From positions 5,208,001-5,272,000 of the forward strand of contig NZ_AP022582.1 of assembly GCF_010731595.1 (NCBI RefSeq): a DNA stretch of 64,000 nucleotides, in the 5' to 3' direction. Below, piece by piece: positions 51,158 through 62,620 of the stretch (its first letter is position 1; each line of letters opens with the position of its first letter). A model generated the notes under the pieces. That model was given only the letters and a program-made list of their open reading frames with translations, was not told the DNA's origin and searched no databases. The translations under genes were made by a program, and so were the position numbers. This stretch comes from Mycobacterium seoulense. GTDB taxonomy: Bacteria; Actinomycetota; Actinomycetes; Mycobacteriales; Mycobacteriaceae.

Positions 51158-51789
51158 ACCTTGCTCGCGACGAAAGCCGCGGCCTGGTTGGTCAATCCGG
51201 GCACGTAGCTCAGGTGGGCCGCCCACCGGTTGCCGGGCGAGCAGATCGGGTCGCCCGGGTTGCACAGGTCGATGGTCTTGCCCCCGAATTCCGGGGTCAG
51301 GGCGCTCATCAGCTGGCCCGCCCGGCCCGACGGGTTGCCGAACAGCGCCACGGCGGCGACGTGATCGGCGGCGCCGGCCGGCAACGGCTGGCGGAAGCCG
51401 AGGCCGGGCAGCGGTGCGGCCGTGACGATGTCGATGACGGCCGCACCCTGGGAGTAGCCGCCGAGCACCAGCTTGGTGTTGGGGCAGTTACCGGCCATCT
51501 GCTGGATGTGGTTGCTGGCGTCGTTGGCGCCGTCGGCGGCCGCGAGGAAGTCCTTGTTCGCCGGGTAGTTCACCCCGTACGCCCCAACGCTTTTGCCGGT
51601 CTGCTGACGCAGCGCGTTGACGAAGGCCCCGCCGACTTTTCCGACACCGGGCGGCTCGTCGGTTCCGCGGGCGAAGACCACCTCGACGCCGGGGCAGGAG
51701 GCGAAGGCCTGCGGAAGCAGTTGGGGAGCAACCACTATCGCCGCCCCCGCGAGCAGCCCGGCGCCCAGCGTCAACGGAATGAGCCTCAC
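51154..51789 (-). CDS. Secreted cutinase family protein
   Basis: 211 residues. Signal peptide ([20 protein letters not shown], cut near QAFASC) then a cutinase alpha/beta hydrolase. Nucleophile Ser in GGYSQGAAV, the Asp in NPGDPIC, and His in [10 protein letters not shown] complete the triad, and the four cysteines pair as in Cfp21-like proteins. Esterase/lipase of lipid esters outside the cell. In M. tuberculosis cut3/cut4 lie here between truA and eccB4. Its end overlaps truA by four bases. Confidence 0.92.
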   Translation of the reverse strand: MRLIPLTLGAGLLAGAAIVVAPQLLPQAFASCPGVEVVFARGTDEPPGVGKVGGAFVNALRQQTGKSVGAYGVNYPANKDFLAAADGANDASNHIQQMAGNCPNTKLVLGGYSQGAAVIDIVTAAPLPGLGFRQPLPAGAADHVAAVALFGNPSGRAGQLMSALTPEFGGKTIDLCNPGDPICSPGNRWAAHLSYVPGLTNQAAAFVASKV

Positions 51790-51831
51790 CCCACGATGTT
51801 AGGGGCGCGTTGATCGCGGACCGGTAACGAT

Positions 51832-52689
51832 TTAGACGAGAGGAGCTTGCGGAGTCACCGTGGTCGGGGCGGCCGGCGCGTTCGGCGCGGTGCCGGTTCC
51901 GTCATGGATCGAGGGCGGCGACCCCGGCGGGCTCTGCTGCCCGTACACCGGTGACGGCTGGCCGGGCTGTGTCGGGACGGGGCCCAGCGGCGGCCCGAAC
52001 CCGGGAACCGACTGACCCGAGCCGGCCAGCAGCTTCTGGGCGACGAACGCCGCGGCCTGGGTGGTGTACACGGGTACGTAGCCCTCGGTGTGCCCGCTCC
52101 ACTCGTTACCGGGGCCCGCGTGGCAGATCGGGTCGTTGGGGTTGCACAGGTCGATCGCCTTGGAGCCCAGCAGCGCGCTCTGGGTGGGCAGCGTGCCACC
52201 GGCACGGTCGGCCACGTCGCCGAAGGTGGCGACGGCCGCAATGTTGTTGGCGTATTGCGGCGGCAGCGAGTTACCCCAGTTGATGCCGCCGATGGGCACG
52301 CCGGCCACGATGTCCATCACCGACGCGCCCTGGGAGTAGCCGCCCAGCACGATCTTGGTGTTCGGGCAGGTTTCCACGCTCTTCTTGACGCGGTCGATGG
52401 TGTCGTTGGCGCCGTCGCCGCCGTGCAGCTGCAGCTTGCTGGCGGCGTAGTTCACCCCGTAGGGCAGGATGTTCAGGCTGGTCTGCTGGCGCAGCGAGTC
52501 CACGAACGCGTCGCCGACCCGGCCCAGGCCGGGGGGCTCGTTGGTGCCGCGGGCGAAGATGACCTCGACGTCCGGGCAGTCGAATGCGGAGGCGATTGGC
52601 GCCGCGGCGGGGGATAGGAGCAGGCCGGAAGCAGTGACCAGTGCAGAGGCCCCGAGCCCGACGCAGCGACCCATGCGGTGAAATTTCAC
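51832..52689 (-). CDS. Secreted cutinase family protein with Pro-rich C-terminal tail
   Basis: 285 residues. Signal peptide [20 protein letters not shown] ending about ASAFDC, then a cutinase domain: Ser in GGYSQGASV, Asp in NPNDPICH and His in [10 protein letters not shown]. The final ~70 residues are a Pro/Gln/Gly-rich tail ([16 protein letters not shown]) absent from the neighbouring cutinase. Likely a lipolytic or cell-wall esterase; the tail may keep it near the wall. Divergent from eccB4 across 120 bases. Confidence 0.92.
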   Translation of the reverse strand: MKFHRMGRCVGLGASALVTASGLLLSPAAAPIASAFDCPDVEVIFARGTNEPPGLGRVGDAFVDSLRQQTSLNILPYGVNYAASKLQLHGGDGANDTIDRVKKSVETCPNTKIVLGGYSQGASVMDIVAGVPIGGINWGNSLPPQYANNIAAVATFGDVADRAGGTLPTQSALLGSKAIDLCNPNDPICHAGPGNEWSGHTEGYVPVYTTQAAAFVAQKLLAGSGQSVPGFGPPLGPVPTQPGQPSPVYGQQSPPGSPPSIHDGTGTAPNAPAAPTTVTPQAPLV

Positions 52690-52809
52690 GCCGTAACTTT
52701 ACCCAACCTAACCAGGGTTCGAAACTTCGCTGACCTGTGGATCAATTAAGCGGTCCCGCGCTCGGCCGCTCTACCGTGTGCCCAACAACTACGCAGGGTG
52801 GGGGGACCA

Positions 52810-54186
52810 GTGCCGCGTCAGCCGGCCATGTGGCTGCACGTCAGCGGGTACCGATTCCTGCTACGTCGCCTCGAGTGCGCGTTGCTGGGCGGCAACGTCC
52901 ACACCCTCAGCGTCGGCTCGCGTGCGCAAACGGCGGCGCTGACGGTCGGGTGCCTACTGACGGCGGTCGCCGTGGCGGGAGCCGCGCTGGTTGCGCTGCT
53001 ACGACCCCGGGTCGCGTTGGATGGCACCCAGCTGGTGATGGGGCGGGAATCCGGGGCGCTCTACGTGCGCGTGGGGGATACCTGGCACCCGGTGCTGAAC
53101 CTGGCGTCGGCGCGATTGATCGCGGCGACGGCGGCCAACCCCCGCCCGGTGCCCGAAGCCGATCTGGCCCGCGCCAAACGGGGTCCGCTGCTGGGCATCC
53201 CGGGCGCGCCGCAGCTCATTGGCGAGCCGTTGAGGGCGGACGAATCGGCGTGGACGATCTGCGATACGGACGGCGCCGGCGCAACGACGGTCGTCGTCGG
53301 CCGGACCGAAACCGAAGAGGCGACGGCCCGTCGCCTCGGTCCGGGTCAGGCCGCGCTGGTCGCGCCCACCTCGGGTTCGCCGGCCTACCTGCTCTACGAC
53401 GGCCAGCGTGCCCTTGTCGATGTCGCCGACCCTGCGGTGGTGCGCGCGCTCCGCCTCGAAGGGCGCGCACCGCGACCCGTCTCGCCGTCGTTGCTGAACG
53501 CCATACCCGAGGCGCCGCCGATCAGGTCGCCGCGAATTCGCGGCGCCGGCGAGAGGTCGGCCGCGGTGCCCGGGTTCGGGGTGGGCAGTGTGATGCGCAT
53601 CGCACGCGCCGGTGGTGACGAGTATTACGCCGTGCTGGCCGCCGGGGTCCAGCGCATCGGAGAGGTGGCGGCCGATCTCCTGCGCTTCAGCAACTCCCAG
53701 GGCGCCGTCCGTGCCGTCACGGTGACACCCGACGCCATCCGCGCCGCCCCGATCGTCCAATCGCTGCCGGTGGCAGGTTTCCCCGGCCGGGCGCCGACAC
53801 TGCCGGACGACGGCAGCACCTTCTGCGTCTCGTGGCCGGCCGCGTCACCCGGCCAATCCGGCCCCGCCCTTCTCGCCGGCAGCCGGCTGCCGTTGCCGGC
53901 TGGTCAGGCGCCGTTGACCCTGTCACAGGCGGACGGCCACGGCCCCGCGCTGGACGCCGTGTACGTGCCCCCCGGGCGGAGCGTCTACGTGCGAGTCGGC
54001 TCGCGCTACCTGGTCACCGACGCCGGGGTGCGGTTCGCGATCCACGACGAAGACGCCGCGCACGACCTCGGGCTGCCCGCGCCGAACCCGGCGCCGTGGT
54101 CGGTCCTGGGGGTGCTGCCGGCGGGACCCGAGCTGAGCCGCGCGAAGGCGTCAATCCCCCGGGATTCCGTCCCGGGGACCCCGTAG
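52810..54186 (+). CDS. eccB4: ESX-4 membrane core protein EccB4
   Basis: 458 residues from the GTG at 52810 (GGGTGGGGGG upstream). One membrane helix near residues 40-60 (LTVGCLLTAVAVAGAALVAL), then a long periplasmic part with the EccB signature ESGALYVRVGDTWHPVLNL and NPRPVPEADLARAKRGP. It anchors the type VII core in the membrane and periplasm. The C-terminus ELSRAKASIPRDSVPGTP matches Rv3450c-type proteins. Its 3' end overlaps the convergent mycP4 gene by 36 bases. Confidence 0.96.
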   Translation: MPRQPAMWLHVSGYRFLLRRLECALLGGNVHTLSVGSRAQTAALTVGCLLTAVAVAGAALVALLRPRVALDGTQLVMGRESGALYVRVGDTWHPVLNLASARLIAATAANPRPVPEADLARAKRGPLLGIPGAPQLIGEPLRADESAWTICDTDGAGATTVVVGRTETEEATARRLGPGQAALVAPTSGSPAYLLYDGQRALVDVADPAVVRALRLEGRAPRPVSPSLLNAIPEAPPIRSPRIRGAGERSAAVPGFGVGSVMRIARAGGDEYYAVLAAGVQRIGEVAADLLRFSNSQGAVRAVTVTPDAIRAAPIVQSLPVAGFPGRAPTLPDDGSTFCVSWPAASPGQSGPALLAGSRLPLPAGQAPLTLSQADGHGPALDAVYVPPGRSVYVRVGSRYLVTDAGVRFAIHDEDAAHDLGLPAPNPAPWSVLGVLPAGPELSRAKASIPRDSVPGTP

Positions 54187-55452
54187 TCGGCTCACGGCGA
54201 CACCCGCGGCCAGCGCCATCACCAGGCCGGCGAGGCAGATGGCCGCGCCGCGCAACGCGGTGGTCCGCGCGTGGGCGTTCGGTGCTGGGGCAGGCGGCCG
54301 CGCCGCGATCGGCGCGGGCACCGGTGGCGACGCGGACGCCGGCGGAGTGGCATCGCTGCTGACCGCCGTCAGCGGGTCGACGGTGCCGTTGCCGACGAGC
54401 GGATCCCAACCCTCGGGCGGGTGATGGGACGTCGACTCGATGCGCTGCATCACCTGCCGCGCGGTCATCGCCGGGAACCGGGATCGGATCAGCGCGGCCA
54501 GCCCACTGACCACCGGCGCGGCATAACTGGTGCCGGACACCGGTGCCGAGCCGAGTGGCGTCACCGCCTCGCCGGGGGCGGCGACGTCCACCCAGGGGCC
54601 GGCCAGGGTGAATGCCGACGGGGACCCCTCGGCGTTCACCGAACCGACGGTCAGCACGTAGTCGTCGTACCACGCCGGGCTCACCGCGACGGTGACGTTC
54701 TCCCAGCCGGCGTCCGGGCGCTGTGGTGGGCATTGCCCGGCCCCGCCGGTGTTCCCAGCTGCGGCCACGACGACGGCATTCTTGACGTCCACGGCGTAGG
54801 CCAGTGCGGCGCCCAGAGCACGGTCATCGAGCGCCGACGCGACCGGAACGCACGCGACCGCGGAGATGTTGATCACCGACGCGCCGAGGTCGGCGGCAGT
54901 GCGGACGGCTTTCGCCATGGTGTCGACGTCGCCCACGCCGCCGCGCGACCGATCGTTGGTGGGGGAGAACTTCCCGCTGGACTGCCGGATGCTGATCAGG
55001 GTGGCTTCGGGCGCCATTCCGCTGAAGCCGGCTGCCGCCGAATCCTTTGACGCACCGATGATCGCGGCCACCAGGGTGCCGTGGGCGTCGCAGTCCTGGG
55101 TGCCGTCGCCGCTGGACACGTAATCCCCGCCGGGCACCACCTCGGGTAGCAGTCGATGCGGCGAAACACCGGTGTCGATGACCGCGACCCGCTGCCCGGC
55201 GCCGCGGGAGAGCTGCCAGACCCGCGCCATGTCGGGGAGTTCGGTCGGTCGACCGGGCGCCGTTGCCGTGGCCATCGTCGCGCACACCTCGCGTTGCACG
55301 GTGGGCGACGGCGGCGCGGGCCGTGCGGGCTTCGGCAACCACTTGTCGTCGACCCGCGGCGGTGAAACCGCCTGCGCCGGAGCCGTTCCGGCCAGTGAGG
55401 CGGCCACCAGCGCCGGCACCGACAGCAGGCGGGCGGCGCGCGAGGCCCTCAC
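54151..55452 (-). CDS. mycP4: ESX-4 mycosin protease MycP4
   Basis: 433 residues from the GTG at 55452, overlapping the eccD4 stop (GTGA). Signal peptide (LLSVPALVAASLAGTAPAQA), subtilisin-like domain with Asp93 (VIDTGV), His124 (DAHGTLVA), Asn234 (AAGNTGG) and Ser309 (SGTSYAAP), then a Pro-rich stretch and a C-terminal membrane anchor (AICLAGLVMALAAGVAVSRL). A serine protease essential for type VII core stability. All three catalytic residues are intact. Confidence 0.96.
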   Translation of the reverse strand: MRASRAARLLSVPALVAASLAGTAPAQAVSPPRVDDKWLPKPARPAPPSPTVQREVCATMATATAPGRPTELPDMARVWQLSRGAGQRVAVIDTGVSPHRLLPEVVPGGDYVSSGDGTQDCDAHGTLVAAIIGASKDSAAAGFSGMAPEATLISIRQSSGKFSPTNDRSRGGVGDVDTMAKAVRTAADLGASVINISAVACVPVASALDDRALGAALAYAVDVKNAVVVAAAGNTGGAGQCPPQRPDAGWENVTVAVSPAWYDDYVLTVGSVNAEGSPSAFTLAGPWVDVAAPGEAVTPLGSAPVSGTSYAAPVVSGLAALIRSRFPAMTARQVMQRIESTSHHPPEGWDPLVGNGTVDPLTAVSSDATPPASASPPVPAPIAARPPAPAPNAHARTTALRGAAICLAGLVMALAAGVAVSRLRGPRDGIPGD

Positions 55453-56861
55453 GTGAGATTCATTCCCCGCGCCGCACCATACAGTCCACAGATCCAGAAG
55501 GTCAGTGGGACGACCGTGACCAGCGCCAGCCACTCCAGCGCCTCGACGCTACGGCGTGCAAACGGTGAAAGCGACAACGTCGGAGCGGCGAAGCCGAGGT
55601 AGATCGCCGCCGCCGCCAGCGTTGCCGTCGCCGCGGCCACCCATGGCCCGTGCCCGGCGGCCCGGAAGGCGGCAACGCCGAAAGTTGTTCCCACCACTGC
55701 GATTCCGGTGATCGAAAAGGCCATCATCCGTCGGCCGTCGGTGGACCGTGCACGCAGCAGTAACAGGGTGCCGGTGACGCCGCCGAACGCCATGCACGAC
55801 AAGCGCGGTGCGCCGGCCAAGACGGTGACGATCGCGCCGACGGCCGCCGCCGACGAAAACCCGGCAAGCAGGCTCGACAGCCAGGCATCGGCGCGGAGGG
55901 TTTGCCCGGCCACGGCGGCTTCGGTCTCGTCCGTGTCCGAGCCGGCCGCCAGCCGGGGTGACAACCCCGCCAGGACGATCGATGCCCGCGCCGCCGTCCC
56001 GAGCAAGCCCAGCGACACCAGCGCCGCCGCCGCACCGATGGCCCGCGGCGGGGCGGCAGTGATCGCGCCCGCCAGTGCGGCGCCGGCGACGACCGCCGCG
56101 ACGCATGACACGGCTGTCAATGTGACCGCGCCGCAGCCGGACCACCGCGCCGCCAAAACGCAGGTGGCGGCCGCCGCCGTTGCGGCCAGCAATACGTGGC
56201 AGACTCCCGGGGCGCCGGGGACCGCCAGGAAACCGGCGACCCCGGCGAACGCGGTCGCGATGACGCTGAGCGCCACCCCGGCGCCCACATCCCGGTAGGC
56301 CCGGTGCGCAACCGCGGCGGACAGCAGGGCGACCAGGCCCGCAACCATGACCGCGCCCAACGTGGCGCGTTCCTCATGGGTTGCATTGGTGCTGACCGCG
56401 TTCCGGGCTATCGCCAGCCCGCCGATGGCGGTCACGCAGATAGCGGCGATCGCGCCGGCGAGCCGGGCCACCGGTCGGCGCCCGGGGCCCGGAGCCGAAG
56501 CCGCCGCCAGCGTCTCCGCCGCCGCCTCCGCGACGTCGTGGTGACGCGCGGCGGGTGGCGGGGCCGAGGCACGACTCAGAAGCAGTACGGTGCCGTCCGG
56601 GATTCCGCTTTGCGCCAGCGTCTTCGACGGGTCCAGCGCGGCGGAGCCGGGCAGTGACAGGCGGTAGTGCTCGGCGGTCAGACCGTCACCGGCGTCGCCC
56701 GGCTGCAGGATGTCCACGATGGACGGGGTCAGCACGGTGACGGGAATCCCGGCCGGCAGGGACAGATCCGCGACGGCGGTGCCGGAGTGGATTGACACCC
56801 GGCGCAGCCCCGGATCGGTTGCAGGCAAGAGTGATCCCTTCGGTCGGATTGCCGCGAACAT
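55449..56861 (-). CDS. eccD4: ESX-4 membrane channel component EccD4
   Basis: 470 residues from the ATG at 56861 ([20 protein letters not shown]). The N-terminal ubiquitin-like domain ([35 protein letters not shown]) is followed by about 11 hydrophobic helices, the EccD layout. It forms the membrane pore of the type VII system. Divergent from eccC4 over 94 bases containing a perfect 15-bp palindrome. Confidence 0.96.
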   Translation of the reverse strand: MFAAIRPKGSLLPATDPGLRRVSIHSGTAVADLSLPAGIPVTVLTPSIVDILQPGDAGDGLTAEHYRLSLPGSAALDPSKTLAQSGIPDGTVLLLSRASAPPPAARHHDVAEAAAETLAAASAPGPGRRPVARLAGAIAAICVTAIGGLAIARNAVSTNATHEERATLGAVMVAGLVALLSAAVAHRAYRDVGAGVALSVIATAFAGVAGFLAVPGAPGVCHVLLAATAAAATCVLAARWSGCGAVTLTAVSCVAAVVAGAALAGAITAAPPRAIGAAAALVSLGLLGTAARASIVLAGLSPRLAAGSDTDETEAAVAGQTLRADAWLSSLLAGFSSAAAVGAIVTVLAGAPRLSCMAFGGVTGTLLLLRARSTDGRRMMAFSITGIAVVGTTFGVAAFRAAGHGPWVAAATATLAAAAIYLGFAAPTLSLSPFARRSVEALEWLALVTVVPLTFWICGLYGAARGMNLT

Positions 56862-56929
56862 AGCCAGCTTTCGGTCGGCGGGTGTGCGGGTGTCCACAGG
56901 TGACTTGTCCTCGGCTTCGGTGCTGCCTA

Positions 56930-56944
56930 CCGTTCGCCGAACGG
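56930..56944. promoter_or_regulatory. Perfect palindrome between eccD4 and eccC4
   Basis: CCGTTCG-C-CGAACGG at 56930-56944 has perfect 7-base arms around one base. It lies between the divergent eccD4 (56861) and eccC4 (56956) starts, eleven bases upstream of the eccC4 ATG and touching its ribosome binding site. It is a candidate operator controlling both halves of the ESX-4 locus. Confidence 0.5.
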
Positions 56945-56955
56945 AAGGGGACGAG

Positions 56956-59900
56956 ATGACCCAGGCTTTCGTGCCGGTGCCGCGGCGGCCACCACCGACG
57001 GTGCCAACCGAGGACGTCGTCATCGATGCACCGCCCGACCCGCCGGCGCCGGCAGCGCCCGGACTGCTGCCCCGGCTGCTGCCGTTCGCGCTGGCGATAG
57101 CCGGGATCGGCGTCATGGCGGCGGCATTGCGCTCGGGGCAGGGCGGCGCACGCGCCCCCGCCTTGGTGGCCTTTCCGATCATGATGTTGGCCTCGTCTCT
57201 GGTGACCGTGCTGTCCGGGCGTGTCCGCCGCGGGCACGGTGACATCGAGGCCGATCGCCTTCGTTACCTCGAATACCTCAGCCGGCTGCGCGACACCGTC
57301 GTCGAAACGGCCGCCGCGCAGCGGTTCTCGCTGATGTGGAGTCACCCCGAGCCCGGCACACTGTGGACGTTGATCGGCGGCCCCCGAATGTGGGAGCGAC
57401 GAGCCGCCGACCCCGACTTCTGCCTCGTCCGAGTCGGCACCGGGGCCCAGCCGCTCGCCACGCCGTTAGTTGCCCCGCCGACGAGCGAGCCTGCCGATCC
57501 GGTCACCGTCGCCGCCGTGCACCGCTTCATGCGAATCCATTCGACGGTCGCCGCGCCCATCGCCATCGGCTTGCGCCAAAGTCCGCGGGTCCGCGTCGAC
57601 GGTGATGCGACCGCCGCACGCGGAACGCTGCGCGCGATGATCTGCCAACTCGCCCTCTTTCACCCTCCCGATCAGCTGCTGATCGTCGCCGCGACCAGCG
57701 ACCGGAACCGTCGGCACTGGGAATGGTTGAAATGGTTGCCGCACAACCACCATCCGACCGACGCCGATGCGGCGGGGCCGTTGCGCATGGTGTACCGCAC
57801 TGCGGGGGAGGCGCGAGACGCGCTCGCCGGTGCGCGGCCGGCGCACGCGGTGGTGGTCGCCGACCTGGACGAGGACGTCGACGGGTTCGCGGGCGCGACC
57901 ATCGTCGAAGTCGGCCGCGGCCGCGACGGCGCACCAGTGACGGTCAGCGCGTTGGGCGAAACTCGTCGGCTTTCGCGCCCCGACCGGATGGAGCCCCTGG
58001 ACGCGCTGGTATGCGCCCGGCGGCTGGCGGCGTACCGGGGCGGCGCGGGTCTCCACGGCGGCGACGGTGGAGGCTGGCCGGGCCTGGTGGGAATCGACGG
58101 CGTGGATCGCTTCGATCCGGTTGTGTTGTGGCGCAACCAAGACCACCGTGACCGGTTGTGCGTCCCGATCGGAACCAGCGCTGACGGCGCGCGGCTGACG
58201 CTGGATATCAAGGAGGCCGCCGAACACGGCATGGGTCCGCACGGGCTCTGCGTCGGCGCCACCGGATCGGGCAAATCGGAGCTACTGCGAACGATCGCGC
58301 TGGGCATGATGCTGCGCAACTCTCCCGAGGCGCTCAACCTGTTGCTCATCGACTTCAAAGGCGGCGCAACGTTTCTCGATTACGCGCGGGCTCCGCACGT
58401 GGCGGCGGTCATCACGAACCTCGCGGACGACGCGCCGCTGGTGGCCCGGATGCGCGACGCCCTGGCCGGTGAAATGAATCGCCGGCAGCAGCTGCTGCGC
58501 GCCTCGGGCTGTGTCAGCGCCGCGGCGTACGAAATCAAGCGGCGCGCGGGCGCGGCATCGGTGGCGCTGCCCACGTTGTTCATCATCGTTGACGAATTCT
58601 CCGAGCTGCTCAGCCACCACCCGGATTTCGCCGACATGTTCGTGGCTCTCGGGCGGCTCGGCCGGTCGCTGGGCATGCATCTGTTACTGGCCAGCCAGCG
58701 GCTCGACGAGGGCCGGCTGCGCGGACTGGACGCCCACCTGTCCTACCGGATCTGCCTGAAAACACTGTCGGCCGCCGAATCACGCGCCGTGCTGGGAACA
58801 CTCGACGCGTACGAACTGCCGAACGAGCCCGGCGGGGGCTACCTGCGTACGAGCGCCGGTGAACTCATTCGCTTCTCCGCCGCGTACGTTTCGGGACCGG
58901 CGCAGTCCTGCGCGCCCGCCTCCCGGACCATGACGGCGCCGTGCGTACAGAGGTTCGGCACCGAGAAAGTCGGCGAGACCATTCGCGCCGTCGAGGCCGG
59001 CGCGTCGTCGGAGCGTTCGGTCTTGCAGGCGATCCTGGACCGGCTGGCCGGGTACGGACCACCCGCGCACCGGGTCTGGCTGCCACCGCTGGGCCCGGCG
59101 CCCGCCCTGCACGCGCTGCTTCGCGACGAGGTGCCCGCGCCGGCCGCGCTGACGGTTCCCCTCGGCATCGTCGACCGGCCGTTCGAGCAACGCCGGACGC
59201 CGCTGATAGCCGACTTGCGCGGAGCCGCGGGGAATGTGGCGCTCGTCGGGGCGCCCCAAACGGGTAAGTCGACGGCGCTGCGCACGCTGGTGACCGCGTT
59301 GGCGGCCACTCACGACGCGCGGCAGGTGCAGTTCTACTGCCTGGACTTCGGCGGCGGAACGTTGGCTTCGACACGGACGATTCCGCACGTCGGTGCGGTC
59401 GCCTGCCGGGCCGAACCGCGGCTCGTCACGCGCATCGTTGCCGAATGCGAGTCGGTCATCCGGTCACGGGAAACCATTTTCGGCGACCACGGGATCGGCT
59501 CCATCGCGGAATACCGTCAGCTACGGGCGCAGCACAAGGCGTGGGACGCCGACCGGTTCGGCGACGTGTTCCTCATCATCGACGGCTGGGCGAGCTTGCG
59601 TGAGGAATTCGGCGATCTGGAGGCATCGGTCACCGCCATTGCGACTCAAGGACTTTCGTTCGGCGTGCACGTCGTCCTGTCGGCTTCGCGGTGGGCCGAC
59701 ATCAGGCCGGCGCTGCGGGACCAGATCGGCACGCGCATCGAGCTGAGGTTGGGCGATCCCGCGGATTCCGAACTGAACCGGAAGGCGGCCCGACACGTTC
59801 CCCAGGACAGGCCCGGGCGTGGTCTTTGCGGCGACGGTTCACACATGATGATCGCCTTACCCCTGGCTGAGATCGGTCCGAGTGACCTTGTTGCACCGCC

Positions 59901-60645
59901 CATCCCGTTGTTGCCGCAGCTGGTGGAGCTTGACACCGTGGTGGGGCGGGCGGGTGACTCTATCGTGCTGGGCATCGACGAGCGCCGACTGCAGCCGGTG
60001 ACGCTCGAGTTCGACCGACAGCCTCATCTGTTGGTGCTGGGAGACCAGGAGTGCGGGAAGACCGCGACGTTGCGGGCCCTGTGCCGCGAGATCGTGCGTA
60101 CCAAGACCCCCGAGGAAGCCCACCTCGTGATCGTCGACTTTCGGCGCTCGCTGCTCGGTGTCGTCGAGTCGGGGCACCTCGGTGGCTATGCCGTGTCGCC
60201 GGGCGCGCTCGCTGGACTGCTGCCAGATCTGCTCGACCTCTTACGGCGGCGAATGCCCGCGGCCGACGCGACCCAGGAGCAGCTGCGAGCCGGGTCATGG
60301 TGGTTCGGGCCGGACCTCTACCTCGTCGTCGACGATTACGACCTGGTCGCCGGCCCGGGCGGCAACCCGCTGACGCCCATCGTCGAATACCTGCCTTACG
60401 CAGCGGATCTCGGGTTGCATCTGGTCGTCGCCCGGCGCAGCGGCGGCGCGGAGCGCGCGTTGTTCGAGCCGCTGCTGGCCGGATTGCGTGACGTCGGCTG
60501 CATGACGCTGACGATGAACGGATTCCCTTGTACGGAGGCGCCATTCGGCGCCCGTCGCCCCGCGCGGCTCCCGCCCGGCCGCGGTGTCCTGCTCACCCGC
60601 GGGGGTGACGAACTGCTCGTCCAGGTGGCCTGGAGCGCGCCGTGA
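56956..60645 (+). CDS. eccC4: ESX-4 FtsK/SpoIIIE ATPase EccC4 (three nucleotide-binding domains)
   Basis: 1229 residues. Two N-terminal membrane helices ([38 protein letters not shown]) and three FtsK-type ATPase domains with Walker A motifs [11 protein letters not shown] (about 434), [11 protein letters not shown] (765) and [11 protein letters not shown] (1029). Walker B of domain 1 is in [14 protein letters not shown] and the following [10 protein letters not shown]. EccC recognises and drives the WXG100 substrates. As in M. tuberculosis, ESX-4 encodes EccC as a single unsplit protein. The stop overlaps the next gene's GTG start. Confidence 0.97.
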   Translation: MTQAFVPVPRRPPPTVPTEDVVIDAPPDPPAPAAPGLLPRLLPFALAIAGIGVMAAALRSGQGGARAPALVAFPIMMLASSLVTVLSGRVRRGHGDIEADRLRYLEYLSRLRDTVVETAAAQRFSLMWSHPEPGTLWTLIGGPRMWERRAADPDFCLVRVGTGAQPLATPLVAPPTSEPADPVTVAAVHRFMRIHSTVAAPIAIGLRQSPRVRVDGDATAARGTLRAMICQLALFHPPDQLLIVAATSDRNRRHWEWLKWLPHNHHPTDADAAGPLRMVYRTAGEARDALAGARPAHAVVVADLDEDVDGFAGATIVEVGRGRDGAPVTVSALGETRRLSRPDRMEPLDALVCARRLAAYRGGAGLHGGDGGGWPGLVGIDGVDRFDPVVLWRNQDHRDRLCVPIGTSADGARLTLDIKEAAEHGMGPHGLCVGATGSGKSELLRTIALGMMLRNSPEALNLLLIDFKGGATFLDYARAPHVAAVITNLADDAPLVARMRDALAGEMNRRQQLLRASGCVSAAAYEIKRRAGAASVALPTLFIIVDEFSELLSHHPDFADMFVALGRLGRSLGMHLLLASQRLDEGRLRGLDAHLSYRICLKTLSAAESRAVLGTLDAYELPNEPGGGYLRTSAGELIRFSAAYVSGPAQSCAPASRTMTAPCVQRFGTEKVGETIRAVEAGASSERSVLQAILDRLAGYGPPAHRVWLPPLGPAPALHALLRDEVPAPAALTVPLGIVDRPFEQRRTPLIADLRGAAGNVALVGAPQTGKSTALRTLVTALAATHDARQVQFYCLDFGGGTLASTRTIPHVGAVACRAEPRLVTRIVAECESVIRSRETIFGDHGIGSIAEYRQLRAQHKAWDADRFGDVFLIIDGWASLREEFGDLEASVTAIATQGLSFGVHVVLSASRWADIRPALRDQIGTRIELRLGDPADSELNRKAARHVPQDRPGRGLCGDGSHMMIALPLAEIGPSDLVAPPIPLLPQLVELDTVVGRAGDSIVLGIDERRLQPVTLEFDRQPHLLVLGDQECGKTATLRALCREIVRTKTPEEAHLVIVDFRRSLLGVVESGHLGGYAVSPGALAGLLPDLLDLLRRRMPAADATQEQLRAGSWWFGPDLYLVVDDYDLVAGPGGNPLTPIVEYLPYAADLGLHLVVARRSGGAERALFEPLLAGLRDVGCMTLTMNGFPCTEAPFGARRPARLPPGRGVLLTRGGDELLVQVAWSAP

Positions 60646-61874
60646 ACGCGCATCGCGCCGTGATCGAAGCCGGGCCCGGCACGATTCGCCGATTATGTTG
60701 CGGGACAAGCGCCGCCGCCGATGACGGGCCCTCGCAGCTCATCGCGGCGGCGCTCGGCGCGGTCGACGATCGGGTGACGCTGGTGGGCGAGCAGCCGGTT
60801 GCCGTCGTTTCGCTGTGGAGTGATGCGCTGCGGTCGGCGGTCTGTACGCGTGCCGATGGCATGGTCGTCGTGCATCCGTCCTGGTGGTCGTCGTCGCGCA
60901 TCGGAACGCTGAGTTCGGCTGCGGCCGCCGTGTCCGACGACGTGCTCGTACGGCCGCGGTCGTGGTTGCTCAGGCAGGCTGCCCAGGCCGACGGCGAACC
61001 GACGATCGTGGTGGAGATCACCGACGGGATGGTGGTGGTCGGCGGTGCCGAACTCATCGCGATACCGCGTCGGCCCCCACCGCGTTCCGTGGCCGGCGAG
61101 GTGGTGTCCGCCGTCGCGGGCATGCCCGCGGCCGTCGTGCTCATCGACGCACCGGGGTCGGTCCGCGAAGCGCCGGCCCTTGCCGCGTCGATCGCCGGCG
61201 CCGTGCGGTCCAACGGGCAGACGGCGCTGCACATCGACGACAACCGGCTGGTCCGGCTGGCCCGATCGGTGGCGTCCGATCGCCACGAGCCGACCGTGGC
61301 ACCCGGATGGGGTGATCGTGTCCGGTCCCGTGCACAGATGCTCCGCGGCCTCGGCGCGGCCGCCGTTGTGCTCGCCGTGTCGGCCCCGGCCGCGACCACG
61401 GTCGGCCGGCACCGCGCGTCAACCCCGCCGCCGGCGGAGGCCGCGCCCACCACATTCCTGGTGGAAGGCCGGGTGGCGGTGACGGTGCCCGCGGATTGGC
61501 CCGCGCAACGGGTGATCGTCGGGCCGGGGTCGGCGCGAGTACAGGTCACATCGCCTTCGGATCCCGAAGTGGCGCTGCACGTCACGCAGTCGCCGGTCAC
61601 CGGCGAGACCTTGAGTGGCACCGCCGAGCGGTTGAAACGCGCGATTGAGGCGGAGCCCGACGGATCGTTCGTCGACTTCAATGCCTCCGGCACCAGCGTC
61701 GGCAGGCCGGCGGTGACGTACCGCGAAGTCCGCGCCGGCCATGACGTGCGGTGGACGGTGTTGCTGGACGGGCCGGTGCGGATCGGGCTCGGATGCCAGA
61801 GCCGGCCCGGGAAGGAAGAGGCGGTCCGTGCGGTGTGTGAGCAGGCGGTGCGGTCGGCCCACGCGATCGGATGA
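60642..61874 (+). CDS. ESX-4 type VII secretion-associated protein (Rv3446c-like)
   Basis: 410 residues from the GTG at 60642, overlapping the eccC4 stop. A membrane helix is in [20 protein letters not shown] (about 228-248), followed by a Pro/Thr-rich linker and a C-terminal domain ([20 protein letters not shown] ... [20 protein letters not shown]). This is the type VII secretion-associated protein family with no enzymatic motif I can see. It lies between eccC4 and the esxU/esxT pair in all ESX-4 loci I recall. Confidence 0.9.
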   Translation: MNAHRAVIEAGPGTIRRLCCGTSAAADDGPSQLIAAALGAVDDRVTLVGEQPVAVVSLWSDALRSAVCTRADGMVVVHPSWWSSSRIGTLSSAAAAVSDDVLVRPRSWLLRQAAQADGEPTIVVEITDGMVVVGGAELIAIPRRPPPRSVAGEVVSAVAGMPAAVVLIDAPGSVREAPALAASIAGAVRSNGQTALHIDDNRLVRLARSVASDRHEPTVAPGWGDRVRSRAQMLRGLGAAAVVLAVSAPAATTVGRHRASTPPPAEAAPTTFLVEGRVAVTVPADWPAQRVIVGPGSARVQVTSPSDPEVALHVTQSPVTGETLSGTAERLKRAIEAEPDGSFVDFNASGTSVGRPAVTYREVRAGHDVRWTVLLDGPVRIGLGCQSRPGKEEAVRAVCEQAVRSAHAIG

Positions 61875-61923
61875 AGCCCGAAAACGGTGGAACCAAACGC
61901 ACGCCGACACGGTCGAATTCAGT

Positions 61924-62241
61924 ATGGCGACACCGAACACACTGAGCACCGACTTCGACCTGATGCGGTCGGTCGCGGGTACCACGGATGCCCGCAACGA
62001 GGAGATCCGGGCCATGCTGCAGGCGTTCATCGGCCGCATGAGCGAAGTGCCGCCGTCGGTGTGGGGCGGGGTCGCCGCCGCACGGTTCAGGGACGTGGTG
62101 GATCGCTGGAACGCCGAGTCGTTGCGGCTCTACCACGTCCTGCACGCGATCGGCGAGACGATCCGGCACAACGCGGCCACCCTGCAGGAGGCCGGCCACG
62201 ACCATGCGACCCACATCGCCGCCGCCGGCGGAAACCTGTGA
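61924..62241 (+). CDS. esxU: ESX-4 WXG100 protein EsxU
   Basis: 105 residues, [20 protein letters not shown] ... [10 protein letters not shown] helix-turn-helix WXG100 protein with the WxG turn as [11 protein letters not shown]. It pairs with EsxT, encoded 16 bases downstream, and the heterodimer is expected to be the ESX-4 substrate. Nearly the same as the EsxU sequence I recall from M. tuberculosis. Confidence 0.96.
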   Translation: MATPNTLSTDFDLMRSVAGTTDARNEEIRAMLQAFIGRMSEVPPSVWGGVAAARFRDVVDRWNAESLRLYHVLHAIGETIRHNAATLQEAGHDHATHIAAAGGNL

Positions 62242-62257
62242 TCGAGAGGACTCATCG

Positions 62258-62554
62258 GTGGAATCGGCACTTTCCTATAACTTCGGCGAAATCGAGTATT
62301 CGGTGCGCCAGGAGATCCACACCACGTCGGTCCGTTTCAATGCGGCGCTGGACGAACTGAGGTCGCAGATCGTCCCGTTGCAGCAGCTCTGGACCCGCGA
62401 GGCGGCGGCCGCCTACCAGGTCGAGCAACAGAAGTGGCACCAGGCGGCGACCGCCCTCAACGAGATCCTGGTCGATCTCGGAAATGCGGTGCGCGACGGC
62501 GCGCAAGAGGTGGAGAACGCCGATCGGCGGGCGGCCGGCGTCTGGGGACGGTAG
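62258..62554 (+). CDS. esxT: ESX-4 WXG100 protein EsxT
   Basis: 98 residues from the GTG at 62258 (GAGAGG at 62243-62248 is nine bases upstream). The two helices flank LWTREAAAAYQ, where the WxG turn reads WTR, not WxG, as also in the M. tuberculosis protein from memory. N-terminal SALSYNFGEIEYSVRQEIHT matches EsxT. Partner of EsxU. A strong terminator follows. Confidence 0.96.
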   Translation: MESALSYNFGEIEYSVRQEIHTTSVRFNAALDELRSQIVPLQQLWTREAAAAYQVEQQKWHQAATALNEILVDLGNAVRDGAQEVENADRRAAGVWGR

Positions 62555-62572
62555 CCGCAGCACCATGGTCGT

Positions 62573-62620
62573 CTGTGTGGTCCCGGCGGGGGAGAGCCGT
62601 CGGGACCACACAGTCGTTTT
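62573..62620 (+). terminator. Intrinsic terminator after esxT
   Basis: CTGTGTGGTCCCG (62573-62585) and CGGGACCACACAG (62601-62613) form a perfect 13-bp stem with a 15-base loop, followed by TCG and TTTT (62617-62620). It lies 18 bases after the esxT stop and ends the ESX-4 rightward transcript. It is the clearest intrinsic terminator in the window. Confidence 0.85.
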
